Source of the DNA: Hyphomonadaceae bacterium JAD_PAG50586_4
GTDB lineage: Bacteria > Pseudomonadota > Alphaproteobacteria > Caulobacterales > Aquidulcibacteraceae
Assembly: GCA_023242925.1 (NCBI GenBank)
Contig: CP096134.1
Location: 3,615,501-3,679,500, forward strand
Reading direction: 5' to 3'
DNA length: 64,000 nucleotides
The position numbers and the translations under genes are program-made. Below, piece by piece: positions 27,671 to 36,726 of the stretch. The first letter of the stretch is position 1. Each line of letters starts with the position of its first letter. The notes beneath the pieces are model-generated. The model saw only the letters and a list, made by a program, of their open reading frames with translations, did no database searches and had not been told where the DNA came from.

Positions 27671-27786
27671 CTGACAGCTCTGGGCCACGGCCCGGCGCTG
27701 AGCAATATTTCTCGAATGACCGGCCCGCGACCAGCCGTTCGCGCCCTGCTCGCAAATTCGGCACGCCATCGCCGATTGCAGTCTCT
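27671..27786 (+). repeat. Dispersed intergenic repeat, copy 6
   Basis: GAGCAATATTTCTCGAATGA subfamily. Ends 16 bp from the stop codon of the minus-strand gene at 27802. Confidence 0.9.
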
Positions 27787-27801
27787 CACTGACGCGTCCG
27801 G

Positions 27802-28216
27802 CTAGAATGCCGTGAGCACGCGCCCGCATATGAGAAGCACTGAGGAAATACCAAAGTTGGCCACGTTACCATCGATCCCGCTGATGCGAGTTCCGGCGAA
27901 CCCCACGCGAGCGCTGACGCGTCCACCATAGAGCTGTGATGCCGCCGCACTCACGAAGAAGCCACCCAGCACGATCCCGCTGAGGATCATGGCGATGCAA
28001 GCACCGAGGGCTGGCTCCACTCTTTCGGACCAGAGGAAGTACAGCGCAGCTAAGCCCAGCGCCGACGCGGTCAGCACTTGGGTGACGACATGAAAGCGCG
28101 CGTGGGCCGGCCAGTCCGTATTTAACGCGTGAGTCCGATTCAAGTCCGCAATGAGCGGGATGATCGTGAATTGAAGAATGCCCTATCGTCATAAGAAGCA
28201 GTCCGAGGTCAGGCAT
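27802..28216 (-). CDS. DUF6640-like four-helix membrane protein, frame broken
   Basis: The main frame (to 28143) has [19 protein letters not shown] followed by four hydrophobic helices, as in the small DUF6640-type proteins where N-H-x(n)-WPxHARFHxxxQ follows the first helix. The first helix (MTIG, then [10 protein letters not shown]) is recovered by a one-base correction near 28176, giving a start near 28216. Function unknown. Confidence 0.65.
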
Positions 28217-28299
28217 CGAGCTCTCCGGTGTAAGCTGCTCGACGACACTACTGCAAAGTCCAGGCGATGAAAGCGCCTGCCAAGCGCGCTAGGGATGAG

Positions 28300-28397
28300 C
28301 CGTTGCGGCAGGTGGTTCGACTGACCGACGCGCTCCAATCAAGACACTCGCGCGCCCTGCCCGTCAATTCGGCGCACAATCGCCGTTAGTGGACGTT
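28300..28397 (+). repeat. Dispersed intergenic repeat, copy 7
   Basis: Degenerate in the 5' third. The 3' part has CCCTGCCCGTCAATTCGG and ends CGCCGTTAGTGGACGTT. Lies between divergent genes. Confidence 0.82.
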
Positions 28398-28431
28398 GGC
28401 GACGGCAGCTCAGAGGCTTACGATCATCGCC

Positions 28432-28731
28432 ATGTTCAACGCCCAGCGCATCTGGATCACGTACGCTCTCATCGTCATACCGCCGGTGTTCTTAGTCCTG
28501 TTGCTGACGGCGATCACCGCAACGCCGCTACCGGAAGACGCCATCAGCTTCATAGGGTTCGGCGGGATGGCGCTTTGGGTCTTAGCCCTTTCCATTCATC
28601 AAGGTATCTTCGCGAAATGCTGGCGATGCAGGGCGCCGTTGCACCTGTCGCCCATCGGTTGGTATGTGCCTGTCGTGACGTGGCGACGCTGTCCCGGTTG
28701 CGGACAACAACACTCTGAACGGCGAGCTTAG
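28432..28731 (+). CDS. Small membrane protein with C-terminal zinc-ribbon-like cysteines
   Basis: 99 residues from the ATG at 28432. Two helices (about 6-28 and 36-55) are followed by KCWRCRAPL and RCPGCGQQ, a CxxC...CxxC pair likely to bind zinc. Function unknown. Confidence 0.62.
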   Translation: MFNAQRIWITYALIVIPPVFLVLLLTAITATPLPEDAISFIGFGGMALWVLALSIHQGIFAKCWRCRAPLHLSPIGWYVPVVTWRRCPGCGQQHSERRA

Positions 28732-29333
28732 CGGATGTCCGCCTTGGGCCAGTCGTGCGCCATCCGACGTTTTTCTGAACGGCTGTCGGGCTCCAATCCC
28801 GTCGCTCGCGCCCTGCCCGTCAATTCGGCACTCCGTCGCCGAAAGCTGCCCTTTTGCAGAGCCTTCACAAGCAGGATTGTCACGAGATCGCTGCCCCACT
28901 CCGCGTCCGGATACCGGTCAGCTTCTGTGTATCCACGCCTTGCATAGAACTGCTGGCTGACGCTGTTGAAAGTGTCCGTCTCCAGCCGCGCCGCCGTGAA
29001 CCCTGACTTGCTGATTTCGGCCTCCGCCTTGTCCATGAGGCGCGAACCGACACCTGACCGCGAGTAGCTGCCGCGCACGTGCAGCGCGTTTACGAAATCA
29101 CCCTGCCAATGGACGAAACCAGCGATGTCTTGGCCACACTGACAAACCCAGAACTCGTGTCCGCGCCGAGCAACGTACGCGGTGGGGCGGTCTTCTTCGC
29201 GAAATGCCTTGGCGGCCGAGGAAGTGATATTGGGCAGCCAAGTGCTCTCAAAGGTGTCGTACAAGATCGCGGTCAGGTCGGCCGTGTCCGTGGGCCGCGC
29301 GGGGCGGATTTCGAGAGGGCCGAGTGATCGCAT
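28728..29333 (-). CDS. GNAT acetyltransferase with repeat-encoded C-terminus
   Basis: Residues 1-158 form a GNAT domain: LEIRPARPTDTADL at the start, ALHVRGSYSRSGVGSRLM carrying the acetyl-CoA loop (RSGVGS), and FYARRGYTEADR. The substrate is unknown. The natural end should be near VTILLVKALQKG. No stop occurs there, and the frame continues for about 40 residues (RRRSAELTGRARATGLEP and onward) through dispersed-repeat copy 8 before stopping at 28728. The tail is basic and probably unstructured. Confidence 0.85.
   Translation of the reverse strand: MRSLGPLEIRPARPTDTADLTAILYDTFESTWLPNITSSAAKAFREEDRPTAYVARRGHEFWVCQCGQDIAGFVHWQGDFVNALHVRGSYSRSGVGSRLMDKAEAEISKSGFTAARLETDTFNSVSQQFYARRGYTEADRYPDAEWGSDLVTILLVKALQKGSFRRRSAELTGRARATGLEPDSRSEKRRMAHDWPKADIR
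28733..28852 (+). repeat. Dispersed intergenic repeat, copy 8
   Basis: Close to consensus: ATGTCCGCCTTGGGCCAG at the 5' end and CGCCGAAAGCTGCC at the 3' end. It begins two bases after the stop of 28432-28731, and on the other strand it encodes the C-terminus of the GNAT protein. Confidence 0.95.
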
Positions 29334-29506
29334 ATGGTCAGGCTAACGCTTTGACGGGAGACAGCCAACGACCGCTTTGGGCCATCGTAAGCCCCAGAGC
29401 AATTTTCTGCGACTGTCTGCACTGCTCGATAGCGGACGCTGGGACTGAGGCGTAGCCTCCGCTCCCCGCCTGCACGGTGCGGGCGGGTGAGCAGAAGGCT
29501 CACGCC

Positions 29507-30151
29507 ATGACCATGGAGATCATCACAGAAACACCGTTCCGCACAGCCAAGCGTCAACGTCGCATTACGGGCGGAAAGCTGACAGGTCAAAAGCCGGCGC
29601 TGAAGATGAAAGAGGTCTGGTCGATCCGCGCGCGATTGGAGTTGAAGAAGAGGGTGCGTGATCTCGCCCTCTTCAACCTGGCCATCGACAGCAAGCTGCG
29701 CGCCTGCGATTTGACCGCACTCAGAGTCGAGGATGTCGCCGCCGGCGGCGAAGTGAAGACGCGCGGCATCATCGTTCAAAAGAAAACCGGGCGGCCGGTG
29801 CAATTCGAAATCACCGAGCAGACCCGGATCGCGATCCGCAATCTGATGAGCCGCCACTATCTCAGATCCAACGACTTTCTGTTTCAGAGCCGCCTCGTCT
29901 CCTCGCCCCATCTTTCGACCAGGCAATACGCCCGCATCGTTCAGGGCTGGGTTCGCTCGATCGGCCTCAACCCCGCCACCTACGGCACACATTCGCTGCG
30001 GCGCACGAAGGCGGCGCTGATCTACAGAAAGACGGGCAACCTGCGCGCCGTACAGCTTCTGTTGGGCCACTCTAAGCTTGAAAGCACCGTGCGCTATCTG
30101 GGTGTGGAAGTAGATGACGCCATAGCCATATCAGAGAGCGTCGATCTGTGA
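29507..30151 (+). CDS. Small tyrosine recombinase/integrase
   Basis: 214 residues. KRVRDLALFNLAIDSKLRACDLTAL contains the first catalytic arginine; the lysine lies in the RGIIVQKKTGRP hairpin. HSLRRTKAALIYRKTG carries HxxR, LLLGHSKLESTVRYLGV the last His and the nucleophilic Tyr. The N-terminal DNA-binding domain is shorter than in phage integrases, and the extra helix typical of integron IntI is absent. A decayed copy lies at 14778-14930. It may be responsible for mobility of this segment; its site is unknown. Confidence 0.88.
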   Translation: MTMEIITETPFRTAKRQRRITGGKLTGQKPALKMKEVWSIRARLELKKRVRDLALFNLAIDSKLRACDLTALRVEDVAAGGEVKTRGIIVQKKTGRPVQFEITEQTRIAIRNLMSRHYLRSNDFLFQSRLVSSPHLSTRQYARIVQGWVRSIGLNPATYGTHSLRRTKAALIYRKTGNLRAVQLLLGHSKLESTVRYLGVEVDDAIAISESVDL

Positions 30152-30157
30152 TGTCAG

Positions 30158-30180
30158 CGAGCGGCCCTTTCGGCCGCTCG
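30158..30180 (+). terminator. Hairpin after the integrase gene
   Basis: A 9-bp perfect stem CGAGCGGCC/GGCCGCTCG with a 5-nt loop, seven bases after the stop codon. No T run follows, so termination would be weak or factor-dependent. Confidence 0.45.
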
Positions 30181-30241
30181 AGATCCCTGTACGCGGGAGC
30201 CAATATTGATACCGCTTTCATAACTACGGGAAACCAGTAGT

Positions 30242-30406
30242 ATGATCGAATTCGAATGGGACGATGAAAAGGCGGCGGGAAACGGCCTTCTCATGGTCGT
30301 TCACACCGACCGAAGCTATGGCGGCGACCCCCAGCGCATTCGCTTAATTTCTGCACGGCGAGCAACCCGAGATGAGCAAGACTTCTACTATCGTGAAAAT
30401 GGATAA
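30242..30406 (+). pseudogene. brnT: BrnT-like toxin with internal deletion
   Basis: A 54-codon frame. MIEFEWDDEKAA is the BrnT N-terminus; GLLMVVHTDRS and RIRLISARRATRDEQDFYY are the BrnT C-terminal strands with the catalytic arginine region. About 35 residues between them are missing, including the HGVSFEEA helix of the family. The protein is probably inactive. An HTH antitoxin gene overlaps its end. Confidence 0.8.
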
Positions 30407-30743
30407 GAGCGGCGTCCTGCGACGCAAGGGTGTGGTCGTGAAGGTCCCGCGCGGGCGCGCCCTCGACGACGCCGAGGCATTGGCTGCGACGAAGACCCAT
30501 CCAGACAATCCACCGCTTACAAAAAAGCGCATGGCTTCAATGGTGCGCACGCCACAAGTGAAGGTGCTGCGGCGTGCACTAGGTCTGACGCAACAAGAGT
30601 TTGCTGCGCGATACCAAATTCCGTTGGGCACCCTGCGAGACTGGGAGCAAGGCAGAGCGACGCCGGACCTGCCAACACGGGCCTACTTAAAGGTCATCGC
30701 ACGTGACCCCAAGGCCGTTGAAAAAGCGCTTGAACGCGGATGA
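30372..30743 (+). CDS. XRE-type HTH antitoxin of the BrnT locus
   Basis: 123 residues, overlapping the brnT remnant by 35 nt. The C-terminal half is a helix-turn-helix (LRRALGLTQQEFAARYQIPL, then LRDWEQGRATPD), as in HTH antitoxins that replace BrnA beside BrnT. It would neutralise the toxin and repress the operon. The basic N-terminal segment (VVVKVPRGRALDD) is unusual. Confidence 0.82.
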   Translation: MSKTSTIVKMDKSGVLRRKGVVVKVPRGRALDDAEALAATKTHPDNPPLTKKRMASMVRTPQVKVLRRALGLTQQEFAARYQIPLGTLRDWEQGRATPDLPTRAYLKVIARDPKAVEKALERG

Positions 30744-31015
30744 AGCCGGAGGCGGCGATGCGCGAAGACAGGATTGATGAAGCCGTCTTGGCCCTCCTCT
30801 ACCTTGGGCATTGGATCGAAGGTCATGACAAAATTGCCCGCGCGTGGAAGAGCCTCGACTGGAGCACTATGGAGCGTCTCCACGCGAAAGGGCTGATCTC
30901 CAACCCGATCGGCAAAAGCAAATCTATCACCCTGTCTGACCACGGTTTGTCCCTGGCTAAACAGGCTCACGACGCCCTCTTTGGCGGTGAAGAACCTTCG
31001 CGAGCGGCAGACTAG
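30740..31015 (+). CDS. DUF6429 family protein
   Basis: 91 residues, or 85 from the inner ATG at 30758. DEAVLALLYL, RAWKSLDW, MERLHAKGLI and a KSKSITLSDHG segment match the small DUF6429 winged-helix-like family often found in mobile regions. It overlaps the antitoxin stop by four bases, so the three genes form one operon. Confidence 0.78.
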   Translation: MKPEAAMREDRIDEAVLALLYLGHWIEGHDKIARAWKSLDWSTMERLHAKGLISNPIGKSKSITLSDHGLSLAKQAHDALFGGEEPSRAAD

Positions 31016-31115
31016 CTCGACGCCGGTCAATCAGTTGACCTCACTCATAGCGGCTTCATTTCGCCGAAAGCCGCCACTCGCATTTGCAGTGAGAGGAAGT
31101 TGGCGCGTTGTATAT

Positions 31116-31137
31116 AATTTTTGACATGTCAAAAATT
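31116..31137. promoter_or_regulatory. 22-bp perfect palindrome, probable operator
   Basis: Half-site AATTTTTGACA followed immediately by its reverse complement, overlapping a TATATAAT stretch, 39 bp upstream of the membrane-protein/HTH operon. An operator for the HTH protein encoded downstream is the simplest reading. Confidence 0.7.
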
Positions 31138-31175
31138 TTCGACTATAGCCTGCCGCAAGAACACTGGGGTTGCCA

Positions 31176-31577
31176 ATGGCGATGCGCGAGATTGTGGCGT
31201 GGGTGATGGTCGCCCTCTTTGGTGTAGTCGGGGCGATTTGCTTGGTCTCGATTTTGGATGCCGGCTTCGCGGCGCCGCCACAGGAGGCTGCGATCGTCGC
31301 TGCTGGTATCGCCGTGGTGGGCGTCGTTGTTTTGGAAGTCGCGCTCGCGATTTTCTTTCCGAGACAATCTGGGGCGCCGCCCGACGAACGCGAGCGGCTA
31401 ATCGTTGCCCGCGCTGGCCATTGGGCCGGATTGGCTTTCTTATTCGGCGCGCTGCCTGCACTCGGGCACTACGTCGCAAATGGCAACGGCAACATCATGT
31501 TTAATGTGATCTTGCTTTCCTTGTTTGTCTCTGGAGTGGCCGAATATGGCTCCCAGGTCATTCTGTTCCGGCGATAA
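31176..31577 (+). CDS. Four-helix membrane protein, DUF2178-like context
   Basis: 133 residues from the ATG at 31176 with hydrophobic helices at about 8-28, 35-55, 78-97 and 108-128, and a PPDERERLIVARA loop. Proteins of this layout followed by a small Cro/CI-type regulator are common; the pair here fits that arrangement. Function unknown. Confidence 0.68.
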   Translation: MAMREIVAWVMVALFGVVGAICLVSILDAGFAAPPQEAAIVAAGIAVVGVVVLEVALAIFFPRQSGAPPDERERLIVARAGHWAGLAFLFGALPALGHYVANGNGNIMFNVILLSLFVSGVAEYGSQVILFRR

Positions 31578-31588
31578 GGCCGCGTTGC

Positions 31589-31835
31589 TTGCCGAAGCCC
31601 CCACCAATCACGAACCGCGTTAGAGAGCTTCGAGAGCAAGCAGGCGGTCTGAGCCAGGCCGCGTTGGCGGACGCGATCGGTGTAACGCGGCAAACAGTCA
31701 TTGCGATTGAGCAAGGTCGATATTCCCCCTCGCTAGAAAGCGCATTTCGAGATCTCTCGGGTGTTTGGCGTCGGTGTCGAAGACGTGTTCGGCTGGAAAG
31801 AAGACCTCCGGCGAACGCCTTCAAAGAAGAAATAG
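31589..31835 (+). CDS. Small Cro/CI-type HTH regulator, frame broken
   Basis: ITNRVRELREQAGGLSQAAL, then AIGVTRQTVIAIEQGRYSPS is a classic XRE helix-turn-helix. One extra T in the TTT run near 31748 throws the frame; removing it gives FEISRVFGVGVEDVFGW and a lysine-rich end with stop at 31833-31835, as in YozG-like regulators. It probably binds the palindrome at 31116-31137 and controls its own operon. Confidence 0.82.
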
Positions 31836-31889
31836 GGACGTTGAAAGCGAGTGTCAGCTCGACGTCGTGAATTGGAGAAGGAAATCGCG

Positions 31890-33217
31890 ATGCGAAGTCA
31901 GAATGCCAACACCAGAGCTCCGCAGCGGCCTCGGAGGACACTGGTTTGGGTTGGCCTGACTGCGGCACTGCTCTTGATCGGTTGGACAGCATTGATTGGG
32001 GTGGGTGTCGTTCAAGGATGGTCGCATCGCCCGCTCGCGCCCCGCGGCGAAACCTCCGCATTCACGACCGCCGCTCTGGCGCGGATTGAAAGTGAAGACG
32101 CTGGCAATGCCGCTTTCGTGTTGCTCGACGATGGGCGCGTCGTCTCTGAACATTTTCAGTCGATTGGCGAGCCATTAAATCGCGACACACTTTTTCAGGT
32201 GGCGTCGCTCAGTAAATGGGTAACCGCATGGGGGTGATGACGCTGGTGGATGAAAGGCGCATCGATCTTGACGCGCCAATCTCCACCTACCTCAAGCGCT
32301 GGCATTTGCCGGACGGCGCTTTCGATGAAACACAGGTCACGGCAAGGCGGCTGCTGAGCCACACCGCAGGTCTAACCGATGGCTTGGGCTACGGCGGGTT
32401 CACGCCAGGCCAAACCGTCCAGAGGCTCGAAGATTCACTGACGCACGCAAGTGATGCATCACCTGGCGCCGATGGACGCGTCCGCGTGGGTACGGAACCA
32501 GGAGAAAGCTTCCTCTATTCCGGCGGCGGCTACGCGCTCCTGCAATTGGTGATCGAGGAGGTCTCGGGCGAGCCGTTCAACGATTACATGCGCCGCGCCG
32601 TGCTTTTCCCTCTCGGCATGACGCGCTCGAGCTTCGTCTTGCCCGAGGGTGAGACCAATGTGGCTCAGTCCTTCAACGAACGTGGCGAAGAAGCGATCCT
32701 GTATAATTTCTCGGCGCCGGCTGCTGCCTCGCTTTATACGTCCGCGGCTGACCTAACCCGATTCCTGCAGGCAAATGTCGCCGGTGCGAACGGAGAACTC
32801 CCGGGCCGCGGTGTTCTGACGCCAGAGGCCTTGGCCGAAATGCGCCGTCCGCATGCCTACCAATACGGCGTTGAAACCTGGGGGCTTGGTACAATCCTTT
32901 ATGCGCCAAACAATACCAACGGCTTTGTTGTCGGTCACGACGGCAGCAACACGCCGGCAATCAACACCAGTGCCCGCATCGATCCTGCGACTGGCGACGG
33001 CATCATAATGCTTGAAACAGGCGATCCCCGGCTTGCCACCGACATTGCCGGCGAATGGGTGTTTTGGAATACCGGAAATGTCGATCTCTTTATGGTGTCG
33101 GCCGATGTGCAAAGCGCATTCTCAATCCTAGTCGCCGGATGGATCGTTATTCTCCTGAGCGCGATTGTGTTCAGCGGTATAGTCGCTGTGCGGCGCAGGC
33201 AGCGCCGCTCGGTGTGA
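31890..33217 (+). CDS. Serine hydrolase (beta-lactamase fold), frame broken once
   Basis: Starts at the ATG at 31890 with GGAGAAGGAAA upstream. There is an N-terminal membrane helix (VWVGLTAALLLIGWTALIGV). The SxxK motif is in VASLSKW, the Tyr motif in LYSGGGYALL, and HDGSNTP is the HxG-like box. A C-terminal helix (ILVAGWIVILLSAIVF) anchors the protein again. The break at ~32235 is in a run of five Gs; a sixth gives TAWGVMTLVDE. It is a likely envelope esterase or peptidase of the class C fold. Confidence 0.83.
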
Positions 33218-33336
33218 ACGGCAGCAAAGGGCTAGTCGTGCGCCATCCGACATTTTTTCCGAATGGCTGGCGCGCTACAAACCCGTCGCTCGCGCCCTGC
33301 CATTAAATTCGGCGCGCGCTCGCCGAAACGCGTCAG
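33218..33336 (+). repeat. Dispersed intergenic repeat, copy 9
   Basis: Fills the gap between two convergent stop codons (33217 and 33347). Contains CGACATTTTTTCCGAATGGC and CGCTCGCCGAAACGCG. Confidence 0.93.
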
Positions 33337-33346
33337 TCCACGACAT

Positions 33347-33945
33347 TCAGGCCGCCTCGTATTGCGCAATCAGTGCGTCGATGTGACGGCTTTCGGGCGC
33401 GAGCCGGGTCACGAGCTTCACAATCATCCAGAGCGCGCTCACCCCCAGCGCGCCGCCCAGCACGAACGCTGCTGAATGCATCTCATGCGGCGCCATCTTG
33501 CCCGTGGCGACGAGTTGATTGAGCAACACGTAGAGCAACGGCGCGAAGGCGATCATGGCGCCGCCAATGATGAAGATGCGCAGCCGCGCCGCGGTGTTAT
33601 CGGCACGGAGCGCGCGGAAAGTTTCGAGTAGTGTGCCAGCCGGGGCGCCTGACGGCGCAGCGCGGCTGGCAATCAGGACGAGCGCCACGAACGGAATCAA
33701 TGCGAACGGAATAAGCCCCCACTCGCGCGCCAGGTCGATCGCATCGGCCTGGCCGGTGACGATATCAAGCCCCATCAGGGCCAGGGAATTGTCAGCATCA
33801 CGCCCGCGAACACCAGGAGCCGCCGCAAATGCGCGCGGCGCTTGGCCAAAGTCGCTTGCGCTTCGGCGACGACATAAGCGCTGGCCGCAGCACTCGGACT
33901 GTTGGCGTTCGAGGTCCAGGCGTTTCGCAATGACTCATAATCCAT
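33347..33945 (-). CDS. Membrane protein cotranscribed with ECF sigma factor, frame broken
   Basis: Begins MDYESLRNAWTSNANSP at 33945, overlapping the sigma-factor stop. The first membrane helix (RRLLVFAGVMLTIPWP) is cut by a TGA at ~33775 and continues in another frame as LMGLDIVTG if one C is added. Two or three further helices follow. The position directly after an ECF sigma gene suggests an anti-sigma or sensor role, though no zinc-binding anti-sigma motif is visible. TGATG coupling of two proteins is the alternative. Confidence 0.65.
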
Positions 33946-34528
33946 TGTCGCTCTCCGTGAGTTGCGTGAGTTTCCTGCGAGCACGTGTGAGTCGTGCGCC
34001 GACATTGGTTTCACTGATGCCGTGAAGGGCGGCGATCTCAGCGTAAGATTGGCCCTCAAGCGAGAGCAACATCAGCGAGCGGTCGACGCTCTCCAGTGAG
34101 CGTATCGCCGCGTAGAGCCGTTCGATCAGTGGGTCCTCACCCGTTACTTCCTCGACCCGCAGCCGCTCGTATTCGCTCTGGCGATGACGGCGGCGCGCTT
34201 CGCTGCGACGCCAGCTCAGCGCGCGATTGTGCGCGACGCGAAAGATGAATGTCTTCTCGGCACTATCGCCACGAAACGAGGGCGCGGCGCGCCACAGCGC
34301 CAACAGCAACTCCTGCAACAGGTCGTGCTGGTCCGCGCCAACCGCGAAAGCACGGGCGATACGGTGCAAAACACCGACATGCTCTCTCACCAGCGTTTGG
34401 AACCGCTCATCGCCCAAAGCTTTTGCTCCGTTTATGAACTTAGACGCCGCTCCCGCATCGATCCTTACACGAGAGAAGTCCGAGGGCGTGCGTTGCCCTT
34501 CATGACCTGCCGAGGAGGCTGGCCTCAT
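33935..34528 (-). CDS. ECF RNA polymerase sigma factor
   Basis: 197 residues. The sigma-2 region contains LHRIARAFAVGADQHDLLQE, then ALWRAAPSFRG and KTFIFRVAHNRALSWRR. Sigma-4 contains LLSLEGQSYAEIAALHGISE, then TNVGARLTRARRKL. It directs core polymerase to a stress or envelope regulon. The first ~35 residues before ALGDERF are not conserved, so a later start is possible. Confidence 0.88.
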   Translation of the reverse strand: MRPASSAGHEGQRTPSDFSRVRIDAGAASKFINGAKALGDERFQTLVREHVGVLHRIARAFAVGADQHDLLQELLLALWRAAPSFRGDSAEKTFIFRVAHNRALSWRRSEARRRHRQSEYERLRVEEVTGEDPLIERLYAAIRSLESVDRSLMLLSLEGQSYAEIAALHGISETNVGARLTRARRKLTQLTESDNGL

Positions 34529-34772
34529 CGACGGCTCCGCCCGTCAGGTCGACGCGATGTTTTCCCAGAGCGGACCAGTTTGGTAGAAGGCCCCCGGATC
34601 ATCATGGCCAACCGGAAGACTCGCTTAAGTCTGGTCATTGGTGACCTATCCGCTGCAATGGCTCCCCGTCGCCGAGATCAGACGCTACAGCCCACTACAG
34701 CCCTTGCGACTGCCAATTTCTCTCAGGTACAAAATCTCTCTAACACTTGGCGTCTTTTCGAAAGGCCGGCCC

Positions 34773-35105
34773 ATGCTCGAAGGCTCATGCGATTGTGGCG
34801 CGGTACACTACACCGTGGATGCCGCGCTGGACGAAGTGACGGAGTGCAATTGTGGCATCTGCCGCCGCTCAGGCGGGCTGTGGGCCTACTACTCGCCGAC
34901 GAAAGTGACGATGACTGGGCCGACTGATATCTATATGCGCGGCGATCGAATGTTAGAAATGCACCACTGCAAGACCTGCCGATGCCTGATGTGGTGGGTG
35001 CCGACGGACAAAAGCTACGACCGCATGGGTGTAAACGCGCGCATGCTTCCGCTAGGCGCGTGGGATGAGACACCGGTTAAGAAGTGCGACGGGGCAAGCT
35101 GGTGA
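34773..35105 (+). CDS. GFA-family zinc-binding protein
   Basis: 110 residues from the ATG at 34773. CDCGAV, TECNCGICRRSGG and HHCKTCRCLM are the cysteine clusters of the GFA fold (glutathione-dependent formaldehyde-activating family), which binds two zinc ions. Activity on S-hydroxymethylglutathione is a family assumption. The 240 bp between it and the divergent sigma gene hold no other gene. Confidence 0.87.
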   Translation: MLEGSCDCGAVHYTVDAALDEVTECNCGICRRSGGLWAYYSPTKVTMTGPTDIYMRGDRMLEMHHCKTCRCLMWWVPTDKSYDRMGVNARMLPLGAWDETPVKKCDGASW

Positions 35106-35129
35106 CGGCGAGGATCATTGCCCTATTGC

Positions 35130-35235
35130 GACCGGCCGCTTAGGGCCAGCGATGCGCCATCCGCGATTTTTTCTGAGCGGCCGGCACGCTCCAATCAAGC
35201 CACTGGTGCCCCGCCCGTCAATTCGGCGCGCTCTC
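35130..35235 (+). repeat. Dispersed intergenic repeat, copy 10, left part
   Basis: Starts CCGGCCGCTTAGGGCCAGCG and runs to the terminal hairpin (ATTCGGCGCGCTCTCG), where it is cut by the group II intron. Its continuation is at 37218-37234. Confidence 0.93.
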
Positions 35236-35349
35236 GTAGAGTCGGGATGTGGCGCGGTGGTGTTAGGCCGAGCGTATCTGTTTCCGCCTCTTTCGTTTGG
35301 CGGTGCCTGAAGAGCGCGACCATAGCTCCGTTTCCACATCCCTCTCATC

Positions 35350-35382
35350 GAACCGGACTTGCAGATCTCCCGCATCCGGCTC
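35350..35382 (-). ncRNA. Group II intron domain V
   Basis: Reading minus, GAGCCGG ... CCGGTTC encloses a GCGGGAGATCTGC-type upper stem, 33 nt in all, with the AGC catalytic triad in the first strand. Confidence 0.85.
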
Positions 35383-35394
35383 TCGGACAAGACA

Positions 35395-36726
35395 TCACGC
35401 CTTCACCCACGACGGGCCGCGGCCAAGTCGGGTCAAGCGTACGAGCCCGAAGTGCTCGTAGAGGTGCGAGAGTGGATAGCTCCCGCCTCGACGTCGCTTG
35501 ACTTTGTGTTTGGCGCGCAGCCACCGGCGCAACCGCACAGCTGTGTAATTGTCGAGCGCGCGGTACGCGGGATTGACCGTGCCTACTCTGAAGTAGTTGG
35601 CCCAGCCGCGCAGCGTGCGGTTTAACTTCATCACCAGCTCTGTGGTCCCTTGCCATGTCCCCGTATGGACGGTGAGCGCGTGGACCTTTTCGACCGCGCT
35701 CTTGATGCTCTTCTTCGATGGCCGATGGCCCAGGCGGGCTTGACCGGTTCGCGCAGAATACATCCGTCCAAACGTGTAGCCCAAGAAGTCGAAGCTGCTC
35801 TCCGGGACGCTGCAGATGCGTGCCTTCTCTTCGCTGACCGTGAGCTTCAGCTTACCCATGATCGCGCGCAGATGCTGCAGCGCCAAGTCAGCGTTGCCTT
35901 TCCTACACAAGATCACGAGATCGTCCGCATAGGTCACGAGACGTGCGCCGAGACGCTGCTCCAGTCCGAGCTGTCGCCATCCCAACACAAACCGGCGCAT
36001 GTAGAGATTGGCCAGCAAGGGTGAGAGGGGTGAGCCCTGCGGGATGCCGCGTCCGCTGTCGCGGGCTTCGGTGGTGCGTAGCTTTCCGCCTCGATCGTCG
36101 GTTTCTTCGACAGCGCACTCCAGCCACATCTTGATCAGATGCAGCACACGCCGGTCTACGACACGGCGCGCCACCGATTTCATAAGCTCGGCGTGAGGGA
36201 TGCTGCCAAAATAATCCGCGAGGTCGGCGTCAACAACGTCCGCATGGCCGCGAAACAATTGCTCTTCCACTTCTGTCACCGCTTGCTGAGCGTTGCGCCC
36301 AGCACGATAGGCGTAGAGTTCAGGTGGAAGATCGGCTTCGAAGATCGGGTCCAACACCAGCGTCGCCGCTGTCATCGCCACCCGATCTCGCACGGTTGAG
36401 ATGCCCAGCGGCCTTAGCTTGCCGTTGGGCTTTGGGATGTGCACGCGTCTGATTGCGTCCGGTTTGTAGCTTTCCTGCCTGAGCGCAAGCGCCAGTTCGC
36501 CGAGCCATCGTTCAACGCCATACGCTTCGATGTCGGCGAAGTCCTGGCCGTCCACGCCCGGTGCGCCCTTGTTGGAGCGGCACTGCGCGTAGGCGAACGC
36601 CAGAATATCTTCGCGATAAATCTTGTCGTAGAGCGCGTAGAAACGATAGCCAGCTTCGGCCTTCGCTTTTGCGTGTAACGCCGTCTGCAATTTCTGAACA
36701 CTGTTCGGAGTTGATAGGTTGCCCAA
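35395..36726 (-). CDS. ltrA: Group II intron reverse transcriptase/maturase
   Basis: 443 residues. RT motifs are present: [50 protein letters not shown], and the catalytic YADDLVILC. Domain X follows with [15 protein letters not shown]. There is no HNH endonuclease domain after the maturase domain, as in class C intron proteins. It splices the intron RNA and reverse-transcribes it at the DNA target. The frame is intact, so the intron may be active. Confidence 0.93.
   Translation of the reverse strand: MGNLSTPNSVQKLQTALHAKAKAEAGYRFYALYDKIYREDILAFAYAQCRSNKGAPGVDGQDFADIEAYGVERWLGELALALRQESYKPDAIRRVHIPKPNGKLRPLGISTVRDRVAMTAATLVLDPIFEADLPPELYAYRAGRNAQQAVTEVEEQLFRGHADVVDADLADYFGSIPHAELMKSVARRVVDRRVLHLIKMWLECAVEETDDRGGKLRTTEARDSGRGIPQGSPLSPLLANLYMRRFVLGWRQLGLEQRLGARLVTYADDLVILCRKGNADLALQHLRAIMGKLKLTVSEEKARICSVPESSFDFLGYTFGRMYSARTGQARLGHRPSKKSIKSAVEKVHALTVHTGTWQGTTELVMKLNRTLRGWANYFRVGTVNPAYRALDNYTAVRLRRWLRAKHKVKRRRGGSYPLSHLYEHFGLVRLTRLGRGPSWVKA

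Noticed and set aside
29362..29432. A further copy of the dispersed repeat before the integrase
   Set aside because: Only CCGCTTTGGGCCATCG, GAGCAATTTTCTGCGAC and AGCGGACG match, and the central conserved part is missing; too weak to count.
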